Part shown: positions 12,084 through 22,963 of the stretch, piece by piece | How positions within the stretch are numbered: the first letter of the stretch is position 1 | Layout: each line of letters begins with the position of its first letter | NCBI GenBank assembly: GCA_950097015.1 | Contig: CATNEN010000007.1 | Location: 1,426,001-1,490,000 of the forward strand | DNA: 64,000 nucleotides | Origin: Macrostomum hystrix | Taxonomy: Eukaryota > Platyhelminthes > Macrostomidae | Direction: 5' to 3' | Translations under genes and position numbers: made by a program | Notes under the pieces: generated by a model | What the model was told of the DNA's origin: nothing | The model's input: only the letters and a program-made list of their open reading frames with translations | Databases searched by the model: none

Positions 12084-12305
12084 CTGGTGGCCAAGTCAGA
12101 GGGTCTGGGACCACTTCAGATGGGCGTCACCGGTGTCGACATGTTTGATTTGCTGCTCCAACCATTCCATGAGGCAGCCGCAGCGTTAGCTCTGCAGGGG
12201 CTAATCAGCAGCTTCCCGGAGCAGTTTCACCTGGGCCACAGCCAGGGACAACTAAAACCCAAAGAAAAGTCTATAAGTCATCACTTGCAGGAGCAACTAG
12301 ATTAG
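12084..12305 (+). pseudogene. Methyltransferase-like fragment, copy 2, 5'-truncated
   Basis: From AGCTGGTGGCCAAG the sequence matches 139-340 almost base for base (LVAKSEGLGPLQMGVTGVDM onward). The glycine-rich motif I present in copy 1 is missing, since similarity starts downstream of it. Here the codon corresponding to the copy 1 stop is CAA, so the frame stays open until a TAG at 12303-12305 after KSISHHLQEQLD. Fragment of a larger gene, not expected to work. Confidence 0.45.
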
Positions 12306-13618
12306 ATACGATCTGGCGCTAATTTACTAACAATTCACTGCCTTCTTTGTTTGTTCTAAGCTTCAAGCTATAAAATATTGCTCAAATTGTGCTCATTCTG
12401 GCCTTGTAAATGACCAAACGATTTTCTTGGTAAAGTTTACCTAAAATTTATTCTGTCTAGAGTACTTTATAATAAGGAATATTTTGATATAGATCTAGAA
12501 TTAATAGATTTGTGTCTATAATATTTAGGGTTGAATATAAATGTTCAGTTGGTAACTGCATACTGATGCAGTTAACTGTACTTGATAAATATGCAAGATA
12601 AAACCCAGTGTGTTAAAAATTCAGTGTTCACTAACCCGAGTTTATAATTTTATATTCTTATTTTATATCACCTTATCAATTCTATGAGTAAGCAGCATCA
12701 CCTCATCAATTCTATGAGTAAGCAGCATCACCTCATCAATTCCATTAGTCAGCAGCATCACCTCATCAATTCCATTAGTCAGCAGCATCACCTCATCAAT
12801 TCTATGAGTAAGCAGCATCATTTCTGATTTGTGCATTCAAACTGTGACTGGTCACAGGCAGGTGAAAACAGTCAAGCAGTACCTGCAATTTGGAAGTCAA
12901 TGCACATCTAAGATGTAGGCCACGTGCAGCGCACTGCATACATTGCTACATAGAGCTAACTCATCCATAGGCAACATAAATCAAGTGGAGACATCTATGT
13001 CAGCAGAGTGTGCTGTGGCTAACAGTAGCAACCATGCGAAGCCACAATAGGTCACCTTGACACTCAACTTTCATGGAAATGTTGACTTTGCCTCTAGACT
13101 TACAGACTATCAAATATGAAATTAAAACATTAAAACATTGATTAAATTTGTCCCAAAAAGTTAATTTTTATTCACTTCTCTACTATTTTTCTTCATTTAA
13201 AATATACCTGAAGATGTACACCATTGTGCAAAAAAGTTGTTTAATTAAATGTTAATTTTTGTTTCTCTATTTATACTGTTAATATACAATAGATTTAAAA
13301 AAAGTTGAATATGTTTTTTGCTGCATGCATAAATGCATTGGCAACATTGCCATGCCAGTGTAATTATGTAGTGTGCATTATGCAGGCCACTGACCAATTT
13401 GTATACCACTGCATGCCACTTCTGAAAATGCACACAGGAAAATTCTTGTCTGCACTACATGATCCACACTATGGATAGATATGGCATAGGCGTTATCTGC
13501 ATGCTTGAGTGTTGTACAAGAAAAGTTTGTTTGAGACACTACAACCAACTGTAGTCATCAAAACTATTGTGTCTTGAATGTTTTTGTACATATGATTGTT
13601 GGATTATGTTTATTCTAG
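12306..13618. other. AT-rich spacer with a 30-bp array
   Basis: 12668-12822 holds five copies of a 30-bp unit (CACCTTATCAATTCTATGAG, then TAAGCAGCAT), shared with about 795-850. The rest is AT-rich and has no open frame or RNA signal that I can support. Confidence 0.6.
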
Positions 13619-14023
13619 TCTGGTGAGCTGGAAAGTCTAGGCAATCCTAGATTTATTGCATTGTGCTCCAACACTAAAACTTTTGTTGCTGATTCTTCAG
13701 GCCAGCTAGTGAGAGAGAATTGTGCAGGTGATATCACTGTGAGGCTCCCTTTTTGTTCCGTTTTACATGAAGACTAAAGTTATGAGATTCTTGCCTTTTC
13801 AATTGATGGGTCTGTCTGTCTAAAAGCCCAGAGGGATTTTGATTTGCCAAAGGAAATCACAGGTCTTAGCTGTGACAGCAAGTGCCAGGCTCTCTACATT
13901 GCTCAGTGGAATTCATTTTCTGTGGCAGGTTTAATTGGCTGCAGTTTAAGGGTGATCGATGCAGGCAGCCAGCCCGGCTGTGTTGTCTCCGCACCTCTGG
14001 TCGAGGTGTTTGGGTTGATGTAA
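13619..14023 (+). pseudogene. Beta-propeller/NHL-like remnant with one in-frame stop
   Basis: After an acceptor-like TTTATTCTAG the frame reads SGELESLGNPRFIALCSNTK then TFVADSSGQLV, the look of one NHL blade (FVADS... is typical). It meets a TAA at 13775-13777 and continues in the same frame (SYEILAFSIDGSVCLK, QALYIAQWNSFSV) to a TAA at 14021-14023: 134 codons with one stop. Two blade-like units about 70 residues apart support a propeller. TRIM-NHL proteins are one family with such blades, but no RING or B-box is visible nearby. Probably a decayed exon or retrocopy. Confidence 0.35.
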
Positions 14024-15275
14024 TCAATATCGGGCTATTATTTTAAAGTCTGTTTTTAGGACTGATTGCAAAACAAAACACCAGCAGATAAGCATAAATT
14101 TTGAGCATGGATTCATATGGATAAAATTGAAATTATAAGCATAGGACCACGTGGATAAAATTGAAATTATCAGCATAGGACCATGTGAATAAGCACTTCC
14201 TATGGGACACAGCTAGGCCCTGGAAGCATGGTTAATAAAAAATTATTAATTATATTAGTTGTCTATACAACTACGGGCAACATATTTAAGGAAAACATGA
14301 GTGAATAGAAAGCACTGACGGTCATACTTACCTTAACGAATAGCTAGGGGCCTAATTTGACGATTTAATCTAAATTAATTAGAAACTTTATATTTACTAT
14401 TTTGCAATAAAAATGCGCTGCGACAAAAAAATCGCAATGCTTTTGACTGAGACTTCAAAATAAATTAAAGATTTAAGAATAGATCTATTATCTAGTAGTA
14501 GTATCAGTAGATAATTGGCACAAGTAACCTAATCGGTTTAGGATAGCATAGAATAGGATAGAATATTGGATAGGAATAAAACAACCGCAAAAACTGTAAT
14601 TTAAAATTTAAATTTCAAGTCAATAAAGCGCCTGTCTGTAACTAAAAACTGTTAAAGCAATTTTAATTTTTGTGCAATAAAATGAGATTTTTCACTAATT
14701 CTACGTTTTGTTTTTAGCGTTTGTTTTGTTTTAACGTGTTTACGTAACATTTTATCGTCCGGGAGTTTAGTTTGCGTGAAGGAATTGGGACGTACCAAAA
14801 TAAACACATATGAACACAAAATGAAGCAACGTTTAATAAAAACAGAATGTATATGAATCAATTTCGAATTTAGATTGCAGAAAACAAAAAATATCGAATA
14901 ATTCACAATTGGTTATGATCGGTTGTGTATCCTTTCAATGGTCCCTAGCAATCGAAATTCATTACTAATTCATTTGTTGGCCGGAACTCGGGAGGGAGAT
15001 AAGATGCCAAACTATTACCTTATTAATGTACGAAACACAGTCCCTCTTCCTCTATTTTGAATCTCAATCTTGTGCATCGGAAAGCGCCAAATTTTTTAAT
15101 TATGCATACTTACATACCTAGCTTCTACTTATTCATTCCTATATTTATAATCGTATACTTATTTTCTCTTGTATCTTCTAAATTACAGATTTTAGGTTCA
15201 ACTGTTACGGTATAGAATAAATAAGAATGAAAGAACGATTAAGAACGATAAAGAACTTTTAAGTTGGGCTTTCTA
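14024..15275. other. AT-rich unique DNA
   Basis: Contains two copies of a short motif (ATGGATAAAATTGAAATTAT, then AAGCATAGGACCA) at about 14105-14190. No coding region seen. Confidence 0.4.
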
Positions 15276-16215
15276 CCAGCCAGTATAATAATATTTTTTC
15301 CCTTCACTTCTATCAAGTCCGTGTAGATTGTTGAGTAGCGCTGAATCCTCGATGCGGAAGGTCCCTAGCTCGATAACCAATTACATTTTTTTTGTAATTG
15401 ACGAAATAAAACTTATCACTTTTTGTCATTTATTCTTTTCATTCCTCCTTTCTATTGATCTGTCATCTATTTCATTTCTAAAATGCATATAATATGCCTG
15501 TGTTGTATTATAGTTCTTGCCGTTCTAGCCAAAAAGATATAATTCATTATGCAAGAGTTTTCCATATACGAAATTCGTTCGCCACTGCTTCGAGTTCTTT
15601 CGAGTTCTAGGGACAAGTTTGGTTTCTTTTGAAAAATGGCTTTGTCATGTATGTATCTTATGTATCTCATTGAGCTACTTAGTCGAAGTTATTCTACACT
15701 ACGCCGTAAAAATGGCTTCCCTATATGTTTGGAAATGTCTAGAAATGGCTAGTGTTATGGCCAGCCAGTATAATAATATTTTTTCCCTTCACTTCTCTCA
15801 TGTCCCTGTAGATTGTTGAGTAGCGCTGAAACCTCGCATGCGGAAGGTCCCTAGCTCGATTACCAACCACAACTGATTTTTGTAATTGACGAAATAAAAC
15901 TTTTTCACTTTTTGTCATTTTTTCTTTTCATTCCTCCTTTCTATTAATCTGTCATCTATTTCATTTCTAAAATGCATATATGCCTGTGTTGTATATAGTT
16001 CTTGCCGTTCCAGCCAAAAAGATATAATTCATTATGCAAGAGTTTTCCATATCGAGTTCTTTGAGTTCTAGGGACAAGGATTCTAGTTTGGTTTCTTTTG
16101 AAAAATGGCCTTGTCATGTATGTATCTCATGTATCTCATTGAGCTACTTAGTCGAAGTTATTCTACACTTCGTAAAAATGCCGTAAAAATGGCTTCCCTA
16201 TATGTTTGGAAATAA
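15276..16215. repeat. 485-bp tandem duplication (two diverged copies)
   Basis: 15276-15760 and 15761-16215 both begin CCAGCCAGTATAATAATATT and end near ATGGCTTCCCTATATGTTTG. They differ by small indels and substitutions; for example, copy 2 lacks the segment ACGAAATTCGTTCGCCACTG. No gene recognised; short frames here are poorly supported. Confidence 0.85.
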
Positions 16216-16774
16216 GTTATTTATATAGTTTCTTACTACATGCACGTGGGTTAGGAATGCAATTCCCCCAAGGCCACCGCCAGTAAGGCTAGCCCCCCGT
16301 GGGTCCACGTGGAATCACCCGGCTAGCCGAGTATTTTTTGACTAGTGGAAGTGTCGGCTAGCCGGCGGCCGTTAGATGGTTAGATGGAGGCGCGCATAAT
16401 AACTACCAAACAAATGTACATCTACTGCGCTTGCACGAGGGGTTGATGTGGCAAAGGACAGAGCCGTAGACTCGTAGAGTGTACGTATGTACATTCAAGT
16501 TGTAGGCATTAGTACACCTCTGCCCGTGCACCGACCACACGACAGAGGGACAACAGCTGCCACATGGAGCAATGCATGCACGGACAAGCATAGCTAGCTC
16601 GTACATTTATTCTTAATCTCAACAGCGAAGTGCGTGAAATTAAACTAAGCAACAAACAGCAGAAACACGAAGCGAAAATTCTCACATCCCTACAGCGAAA
16701 CGGAATCTAATACCAGATTGTGGAAAACTTAGAGTAAGTCATTCGAACCGAATGCGAAACTGTCGATTCAGATT
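16216..16774. other. Unique spacer with GC-rich core
   Basis: 16255-16390 is GC-rich and contains repeated GGCTAGCC words, distantly like the GC-rich core of the duplicated module near 4610. The remainder leads into the 31-bp array. No coding call. Confidence 0.35.
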
Positions 16775-19700
16775 TTTGGAGAATTTGGCTGTCCCTAGAG
16801 AATCGCCACTGAGAAACTGGTGTCTCTAGAGAAGCGCCCCTGAGATACTGCTGTCCCTAGAGAATCGACCCTGAGAAACTGCTGTCCCTAGAGAATCGAC
16901 CCTGAGAAACTGCTGTCCCTAGAGAATCGACCCTGAGAAACTGCTGTCCCTAGAGAATCGCCAGTGAGAATCTGGTGTCACTAGAGAATCGCCAGTGAGA
17001 ATCCGGTGTCCCTAGAGAATTGCCAGTGAGAAACTGGTGTCCCTAGAGAATCGCCAGTGAGAAACTGGTGTCCCTAGAGAATCGGCAGTGAGAATCTGGT
17101 CTCCCTAGAGAATCGCCCCTGAGAAGCTGCTGTCCCTAGAGAATTGCCAGTGAGAATCTGGTGTCACTAGAGAATCGCCAGTGAGAAACTGGTGTCCTTA
17201 GAGAATCGCCACTGAGAAACTGGTGTCACTAGAGAATCACACCTGAGAAACTGGTGTCACTAGAGAATCACACCTGAGAAACTGGTGTCACTAGAGAATC
17301 ACACCTGAGAAACTGGTGTCACTAGAGAATCACACCTTAGAAACTGGTGTCTCTAGAGAATCGCCAGTGAGAAACTGCTGTCCCTAGAGAATCGACCCTG
17401 AGAAACTGCTGTCCCTAGAGAATCGACCCTGAGAAACTGCTGTCCCTAGAGAATCGACCCTGAGAAACTGCTGTCCCTAGAGAATCGACCATGAGAAACT
17501 GCTGTCCCTAGAAAATCGCCCCTGAGAAATTGGTGTCACTAGAGAATCGCCAGTGAGAAACTGCTGTCTCTAGAGAATCGACCCTGAGAAACTGCTGTCC
17601 CTAGAGAATCGACCCTGAGAAACTGCTGTCCCTAGAGAATCGACCCTGAGAAACTGCTGCCCCTAGAGAATCGACCCTGAGAAACTGCTGCCCCTAGAGA
17701 ATCGACCCTGAGAAACTGATGTCCCTAGAGAATCGCCCCTGAGAAATTGGTGTCACTAGAGAATCGCCAGTGAGAAACTGCTGTCCCTAGAGAATCGCCA
17801 GTGAGAAACTGGTGTCACTAGAGAATCGCCAGTGAGAAACTGCTGTCCCTAGAGAATCGCCAGTGAGAAACTGGTGTCCTTAGAGAATCACACCTGAGAA
17901 ACTGGTGTCCTTAGAGAATCACACCTGAGAAACTGGTGTCCTTAGAGAATCGCCCCTGAGAAAATGGTGTCACTAGAGAATCGCCAGTGCCTGAGAAACT
18001 GGTGTCCCTAGAGAATCGCCAGTGAGAAACTGGTGTCCCTAGAGAATCGCCAGTGAGAATCCGGTGTCACTAGAGAATTGCCAGTGAGAAACTGGTGTCA
18101 CTAGAGAATCACACCTGAGAAACTGGTGTCCCTAGAGAATCGCCAGTGAGAAACTGGTGTCCCTAGAGAATCGCCAGTGAGAAACTGGTGTCCCTAGAGA
18201 ATCGCCAGTGAGAATCTGGTGTCACTAGAGAATCGCCAGTGAGAAACTGGTGTCCCTAGAGAATCGACCCTGAGAAACTGGTGTCACTACAGAATCGCCA
18301 GTGAGAATCTGGTGTCACTAGAGAATCGCCAGTGAGAAACTGCTGTCCCTAGAGAATCGCCAGTGAGAAACTGGTGTCACTAGAGAATCGCCAGTGAGAA
18401 ACTGCTGTCCCTAGAGAATCGCCAGTGAGAATCTGGTGTCACTAGAGAATCGCCAGTGAGAAACGGGTGTCACTAGAGAATCACACCTGAGAAACTGGTG
18501 TCACTAGAGAATCACACCTGAGAAACTGGTGTCCTTAGAGAATCGCCCCTGAGAAACTGGTGTCACTAGAGAATCGCCAGTGCCTGAGAAACTGGTGTCC
18601 CTAGAGAATCGCCAGTGAGAAACTGGTGTCCCTAGAGAATCGCCAGTGAGAATCCGGTGTCACTAGAGAATTGCCAGTGAGAAACTGGTGTCACTAGAGA
18701 ATCACACCTGAGAAACTGGTGTCCCTAGAGAATCGCCAGTGAGAAACTGGTGTCCCTAGAGAATCGCCAGTGAGAAACTGGTGTCCCTAGAGAATCGGCA
18801 GTGAGAATCTGGTCTCCCTAGAGAATCGCCCCTGAGAAGCTGCTGTCCCTAGAGAATTGCCAGTGAGAATCTGGTGTCACTAGAGAATCGCCAGTGAGAA
18901 ACGGGTGTCACTAGAGAATCACACCTGAGAAACGGGTGTCACTAGAGAATCACACCTGAGAAACTGGTGTCACTAGAGAATCACACCTGAGAAACTGGTG
19001 TCACTAGAGAATCACACCTGAGAAACTGGTGTCACTAGAGAATCGCCAGTGAGAAACTGGTGTCCCTAGAGAATCGACCCTGAGAAACTGGTGTCACTAC
19101 AGAATCGCCAGTGAGAATCTGGTGTCACTAGAGAATCGCCAGTGAGAAACTGCTGTCCCTAGAGAATCGCCAGTGAGAAACTGCTGTCCCTAGAGAATCG
19201 ACCCTGAGAAACTGCTGTCCCTAGAGAATCGACCCTGAGAAACTGCTGTCCCTAGAGAATCGACCCTGAGAAACTGCTGTCCCTAGAGAATCGACCCTGA
19301 GAAACTGCTGTCCCTAGAGAATCGACCCTGAGAAACTGCTGTCCCTAGAGAATCGCCCCTGAGAAATTGGTGTCACTAGAGAATCGCCAGTGAGAAACTG
19401 CTGTCTCTAGAGAATCGACCCTGAGAAACTGCTGTCCCTAGAGAATCGACCCTGAGAAACTGCTGCCCCTAGAGAATCGACCCTGAGAAACTGCTGTCCC
19501 TAGAGAATCGAACCAGAGAAACTGCTGTCCCTAGAGAATCGACCCTGAGAAACTGATGTCCCTAGAGAATCGCCCCTGAGAAATTGGTGTCACTAGAGAA
19601 TCGCCAGTGAGAAACTGCTGTCCCTAGAGAATCGGCAGTGAGAATCTGGTGTCCCTAGAGAATCGCCCCTGAGAAACTGCTGTCCCTAGAGAATCGACCA

Positions 19701-20037
19701 TGAGAAACTGCTGTCCCTAGAGAATCGACCCTGAGAAAATGGTGTCTCTAGAGAATCGACCCTGAGAAACTGCTGTCTCTAGAGAATCGACCCTGAGAAA
19801 CTGCTGTCCCTAGAGAATCGACCATGAGAAACTGCTGTCCCTAGAGAATCGACCATGAGAAACTGCTGTCTCTAGAGAATCGACCCTGAGAAACTGCTGT
19901 CCCTAGAGAATCGAACCTGAGAAACTGCTGTCCCTAGAGAATCGACCCTGAGAAACTGGTGTCTCTAGAGAAGCGCCCCTGAGAAATTGGTGTCCCTAGA
20001 GAATCGCCAGTGAGAAACTGGTGTCCTTAGAGAATCG
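16775..20037. repeat. 31-bp minisatellite, about 105 copies
   Basis: The core is CCTAGAGAATCG followed by a variable CCAGTGAG / ACCCTGAG / CACCTGAG / CCCCTGAG segment and AAACTG(G/C)TGTC. Variants occur in blocks, as expected if short runs are copied together. The unit includes the palindromic TCTCTAGAGA in many copies. The array ends directly at the LRAT-like gene, whose acceptor-like TTCACAG lies at 20052-20058, so it may be promoter-proximal or intronic for that gene. Confidence 0.95.
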
Positions 20038-20068
20038 CGATTGCCGTCAAATTCACAGGGTGGCTGCC

Positions 20069-20546
20069 ATGGCTGCGCCCTACAAGCTTGTGAACCTGAC
20101 CCTGGAGCTGGCCCGCAATCTCAGGCCAGGTGACATCATCGAGAACTCCTATTACATGTTCTGGCACCCGTACATTGTGGAGAGCTGCGTCGCCGTCGTG
20201 GACCCAGACGGGCCTGATCAAGGGACACCAGAAGTGACTGTGCGAGTCATTCACTACGGACGAAGAGACCTGCTTGAAGGCATCTCGGTGCTGCAGGAGA
20301 ACATCATCCTGGACGCTGACAACACAGCCAACGGTCGCTTCCGACTGTACGAGTTTCAACAGGGCGGACTGCAGGCCAGACGAGGAGACCATCGAGCTGG
20401 CTCGGGGTCGCCTCGGCGAGGCGCAGCACCGCATGCTCTCAAACAATGCCACATACTTCGCCCTGTCCTGCCGTCTCACCGAGGAGGCCTTCGAGAGATG
20501 CAAGGCGAGCATCGGTCGGTTTCGAGTTGTCAATCCGTTTGGATGA
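20069..20546 (+). pseudogene. LRAT/NlpC-P60-like protein, frameshifted and lacking the catalytic Cys
   Basis: The first part reads in one frame: RPGDIIENSYYMFWHPYIV, VAVVDPDGPDQGTPEVTVRV, IHYGRRDLLEG, NGRFRLYEF. The second part is one base out of register: CRPDEETIELARGRLGEAQ, MLSNNATYFALSCRLTEEAF, ending VVNPFG-TGA at 20544-20546. Together they resemble an LRAT domain (GD-x2-E start, H in the first strand, NNCEHF-like motif). At that motif this copy has NNATYF, so the catalytic Cys is Ala. The frame change lies between about 20352 and 20385. Since the four large genes here splice together without any indel, an assembly error is less likely than a real frameshift. An acceptor-like TTCACAG precedes the ATG by 10 nt. 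Confidence 0.55.
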
Positions 20547-20579
20547 GCTTCGGTCATGACTTGTGCGAGTTCTTTGTAA

Positions 20580-21577
20580 AAATTCCCAGATTCCTAATTC
20601 CCAGATTCCCAATTCCCAGATTCCCAATTCCCAGATTCCCAATTCCCAGATTCCTAATTCCCAGATTCCCAGTTCCCAGATTCCCAATTCCCAGATTCCC
20701 AATTCCCAGATTCCCAATTCCCAGATTCCCAATTCCCAGATTCCCAATTCCCAGATTTCCAATTCCCAGATTCCCAATTCCCAGATTCCCAATTCCCAGA
20801 TTCCCAATTCCCAGATTCCCAGTTCCCAGATTCCCAATTCCCAGATTCCCAATTCCCAGATTCCCAATTCCCAGATTCCCAATTCCCAGATTCCCAATTC
20901 CCAGATTCCCAATTCCCAGATTCCCAATTCCCAGATTCCCAATTCCCAGATTCCCAGTTCCCAGATTCCCAATTCCCAGATTCCCAATTCCCAGATTCCC
21001 AATTCCCAGATTCCCAATTCCCAGATTCCCAATTCCCAGATTCCCAGATTCCCAATTCCCAGATTCCCAATTCCCAGATTCCCAATTCCCAGATTCCTAA
21101 TTCCCAGATTCCCAGTTCCCAGATTCCCAGATTCCCAATTCCCAGATTCCCAATTCCCAATTCCCAGATTCCCAATTCCCAGATTCCCAATTCCCAGATT
21201 CCCAATTCCCAGATTCCCAATTCCCAGATTCCCAATTCCCAGATTCCCAATTCCCAGATTCCCAATTCCCAGATTCCCAATTCCCAGATTCCCAATTCCC
21301 AGATTCCCAGATTCCCAATTCCCAGATTCCCAATTCCCAGATTCCCAATTCCCAGATTCCTAATTCCCAGATTCCCAGTTCCCAGATTCCCAGATTCCCA
21401 ATTCCCAGATTCCCAATTCCCAATTCCCAGATTCCCAATTCCCAGATTCCCAATTCCCAGATTCCCAATACCCAGATTCCCAATTCCCAGATTCCCAATT
21501 CCCAGATTCCCAATTCCCCGATTCCCAATTCCCAGATTCCCAATTCCCAGATTCCCAATTCCCAGATTCCCAATTCC
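20580..21577. repeat. 15-bp minisatellite, about 65 copies
   Basis: Tandem CAATTCCCAGATTCC with rare variants (CAGTTCC, TAATTCC) and a few 10-bp short units. It begins about 33 bp after the LRAT-like stop. The 15-bp period keeps all frames open on both strands (GIWEL, SQIPN, PRFPI), so the long frames here are artefacts. Confidence 0.95.
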
Positions 21578-22164
21578 TAGATCGCTATATAACGATAAAA
21601 AATTCAACGTGCTCTTCAGACAAGACGTCATTTCTTAAAAATACCGACATGCTTTACTATGAGTACTATTCTATGATTCATCATCTTCGTATTGAGTGAC
21701 TTGCTTAACTAATCAGTTTAAACATGCTCATGCAAAATGACTTAAAAATTATCAAAATATTCAATCTGCTGATTGTACATTCTTGCAAAAATCTTGCACA
21801 TCTTTTTAATCATCTAAAATCTATTTGCACCAACAATATGAGCTAATCATATAGACAGAATCGCCCTGCACTAATTTTAGTCAATGAAAGCAAATTTTAT
21901 GCAAAATTTATTTCTGAATAGTCTTGTAGTCTGGCTTGTTGGTGCGCGTGCACTTAGATGTGCACGCGCGGCTTGTTTGGGGTGGGGGGTTTAGCGCTGC
22001 AGCGTGCGTTCGCTTAGGGTGGTTGCACCCACCCCAACTTTGCCGTTAAATATATTGGCGTGAGCCAGTGAGGGCTCCTGACGTGTTTTGTTATGTTCTA
22101 CAACCTAAACCACGGTCGTACAGTCTATTGTAGTCTAATAAACCTCAGAGAGGAATTCGAAGCC
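21578..22164. other. Unique spacer with a perfect hairpin
   Basis: No gene. At 21944-21969 GCGCGTGCAC, a 6-nt loop, then GTGCACGCGC forms a perfect 10-bp inverted repeat. It consists largely of alternating purine and pyrimidine and so could be Z-prone. Confidence 0.5.
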
Positions 22165-22457
22165 CAATGGACTGGGGAGAAGAATGTGTAGCCTCATGGA
22201 CTGGGGAGAAGGGTGTTTAGCCCAATGGACTGGGTAGAAGGGTGTGTAGCCTCATGGACTGGGGAGAAGGGTGTGTCGCCTAATGGACTGGGGAGAAGGG
22301 TGTGTAGCCCAATGGACTGGGGAGAAGGGTGTGTAGTCTCATGGACTGAGGAGAAGGGTGTGTAGCCGAATGGACTGGGGAGAAGGGTGTGTAGCCTCAT
22401 GGACTGGGGAGAAGGGTGTGTAGCCTCATGGACTGGGGAGAAGGGTGTGTAGCCTCA
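22165..22457. repeat. 29-bp minisatellite, block 1
   Basis: About 10 units of TGTGTAGCCTCATGGACTGG + GGAGAAGGG. The block is interrupted at 22458 by the oligo-T (tail) of a SINE. Confidence 0.9.
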
Positions 22458-22760
22458 TTTTTTTTTATTACACCTGCCCCAATTGGTCCAGATGTGCAGC
22501 CGACAGCACAGCCGCAGCTATTGCGCGACGCATCTGAAGGCTGTGTACAGCTGTTCAGTCCATGGACTGGGGGGACGCCACACCCACCTTCAATTATCCC
22601 AGCTGATGCTGGTACCCATTTAACAGCTGGGTGAACTGAAGCAATGCAGAGTTAAGTTTCTTGCTAAAGGACACAAATTGTTTCAGTGGAGTCGGGAATC
22701 GAACCCCCGACCTTCAAGTCGTTAGTCCGACGCCCTAACCACTAGGCTACAACCTCTACT
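22458..22760 (-). mobile_element. tRNA-derived SINE, full-length-like copy
   Basis: On the minus strand the element starts GAGGTTGTAGCCTAGTGGTT (A box within TAGCCTAGTGGTTAGG) and has a perfect B box GGTTCGATTCC. A conserved body follows (CTTTAGCAAGAAACTTAACT, CATTGCTTCAGTTCACCCAG, AAATGGGTACC), then an A-rich end (TAATAAAAAAAA, plus-strand 22458-22470). About 300 bp. It sits inside the 29-bp array. The head is tRNA-like, but the sequence continues into a SINE body, so this is not a functional tRNA gene. No clear target-site duplication was found by eye. Confidence 0.8.
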
Positions 22761-22763
22761 CAG

Positions 22764-22832
22764 CTAGTCCACAGTCCATTCGGCTACACACCCTTCTCCC
22801 CAGTCCATTAGGCTACACACCCTTCTCCCCAG
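22764..22832. repeat. 29-bp minisatellite, inverted two-copy block
   Basis: GGCTACACACCCTTCTCCCC, then AGTCCATTA, the reverse complement of the flanking 29-bp unit, present about twice between the two SINE copies. The orientation is opposite to blocks 1 and 3. Confidence 0.8.
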
Positions 22833-22833
22833 G

Positions 22834-22963
22834 TCCACTGAACTGAAGCAATGCAGAGTTAAGTGTCTTGCTAAAGGACACAAATTGTTTCAGTGGAGTC
22901 GGGAATCGAACCCCCTAACTTCAAGTCGTTAGTCCGACGCCCTAACCACTAGGCTACACTACG
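22834..22963 (-). mobile_element. Second, truncated copy of the same SINE
   Basis: Matches 22626-22760 (head with A box, B box region GGTTCGATTCCC, then CACTGAAACAATTTGTGTCC) and stops after the CATTGCTTCAGTTCA segment. Same orientation as the first copy. Together with the inverted 29-bp block it looks like a local duplication rather than two insertions. Confidence 0.7.

Noticed and set aside
20563-21631. Long frames on both strands (GIWEL, SQIPN, NWESG repeats)
   Set aside because: Produced by the 15-bp period, open in several frames on both strands at once. Not a structural protein.
22690-22757. Functional tRNA gene on the minus strand
   Set aside because: A and B boxes are good, but the sequence continues into a SINE body shared with copies at 22834-22963 and 61886-62130; no clean acceptor stem.
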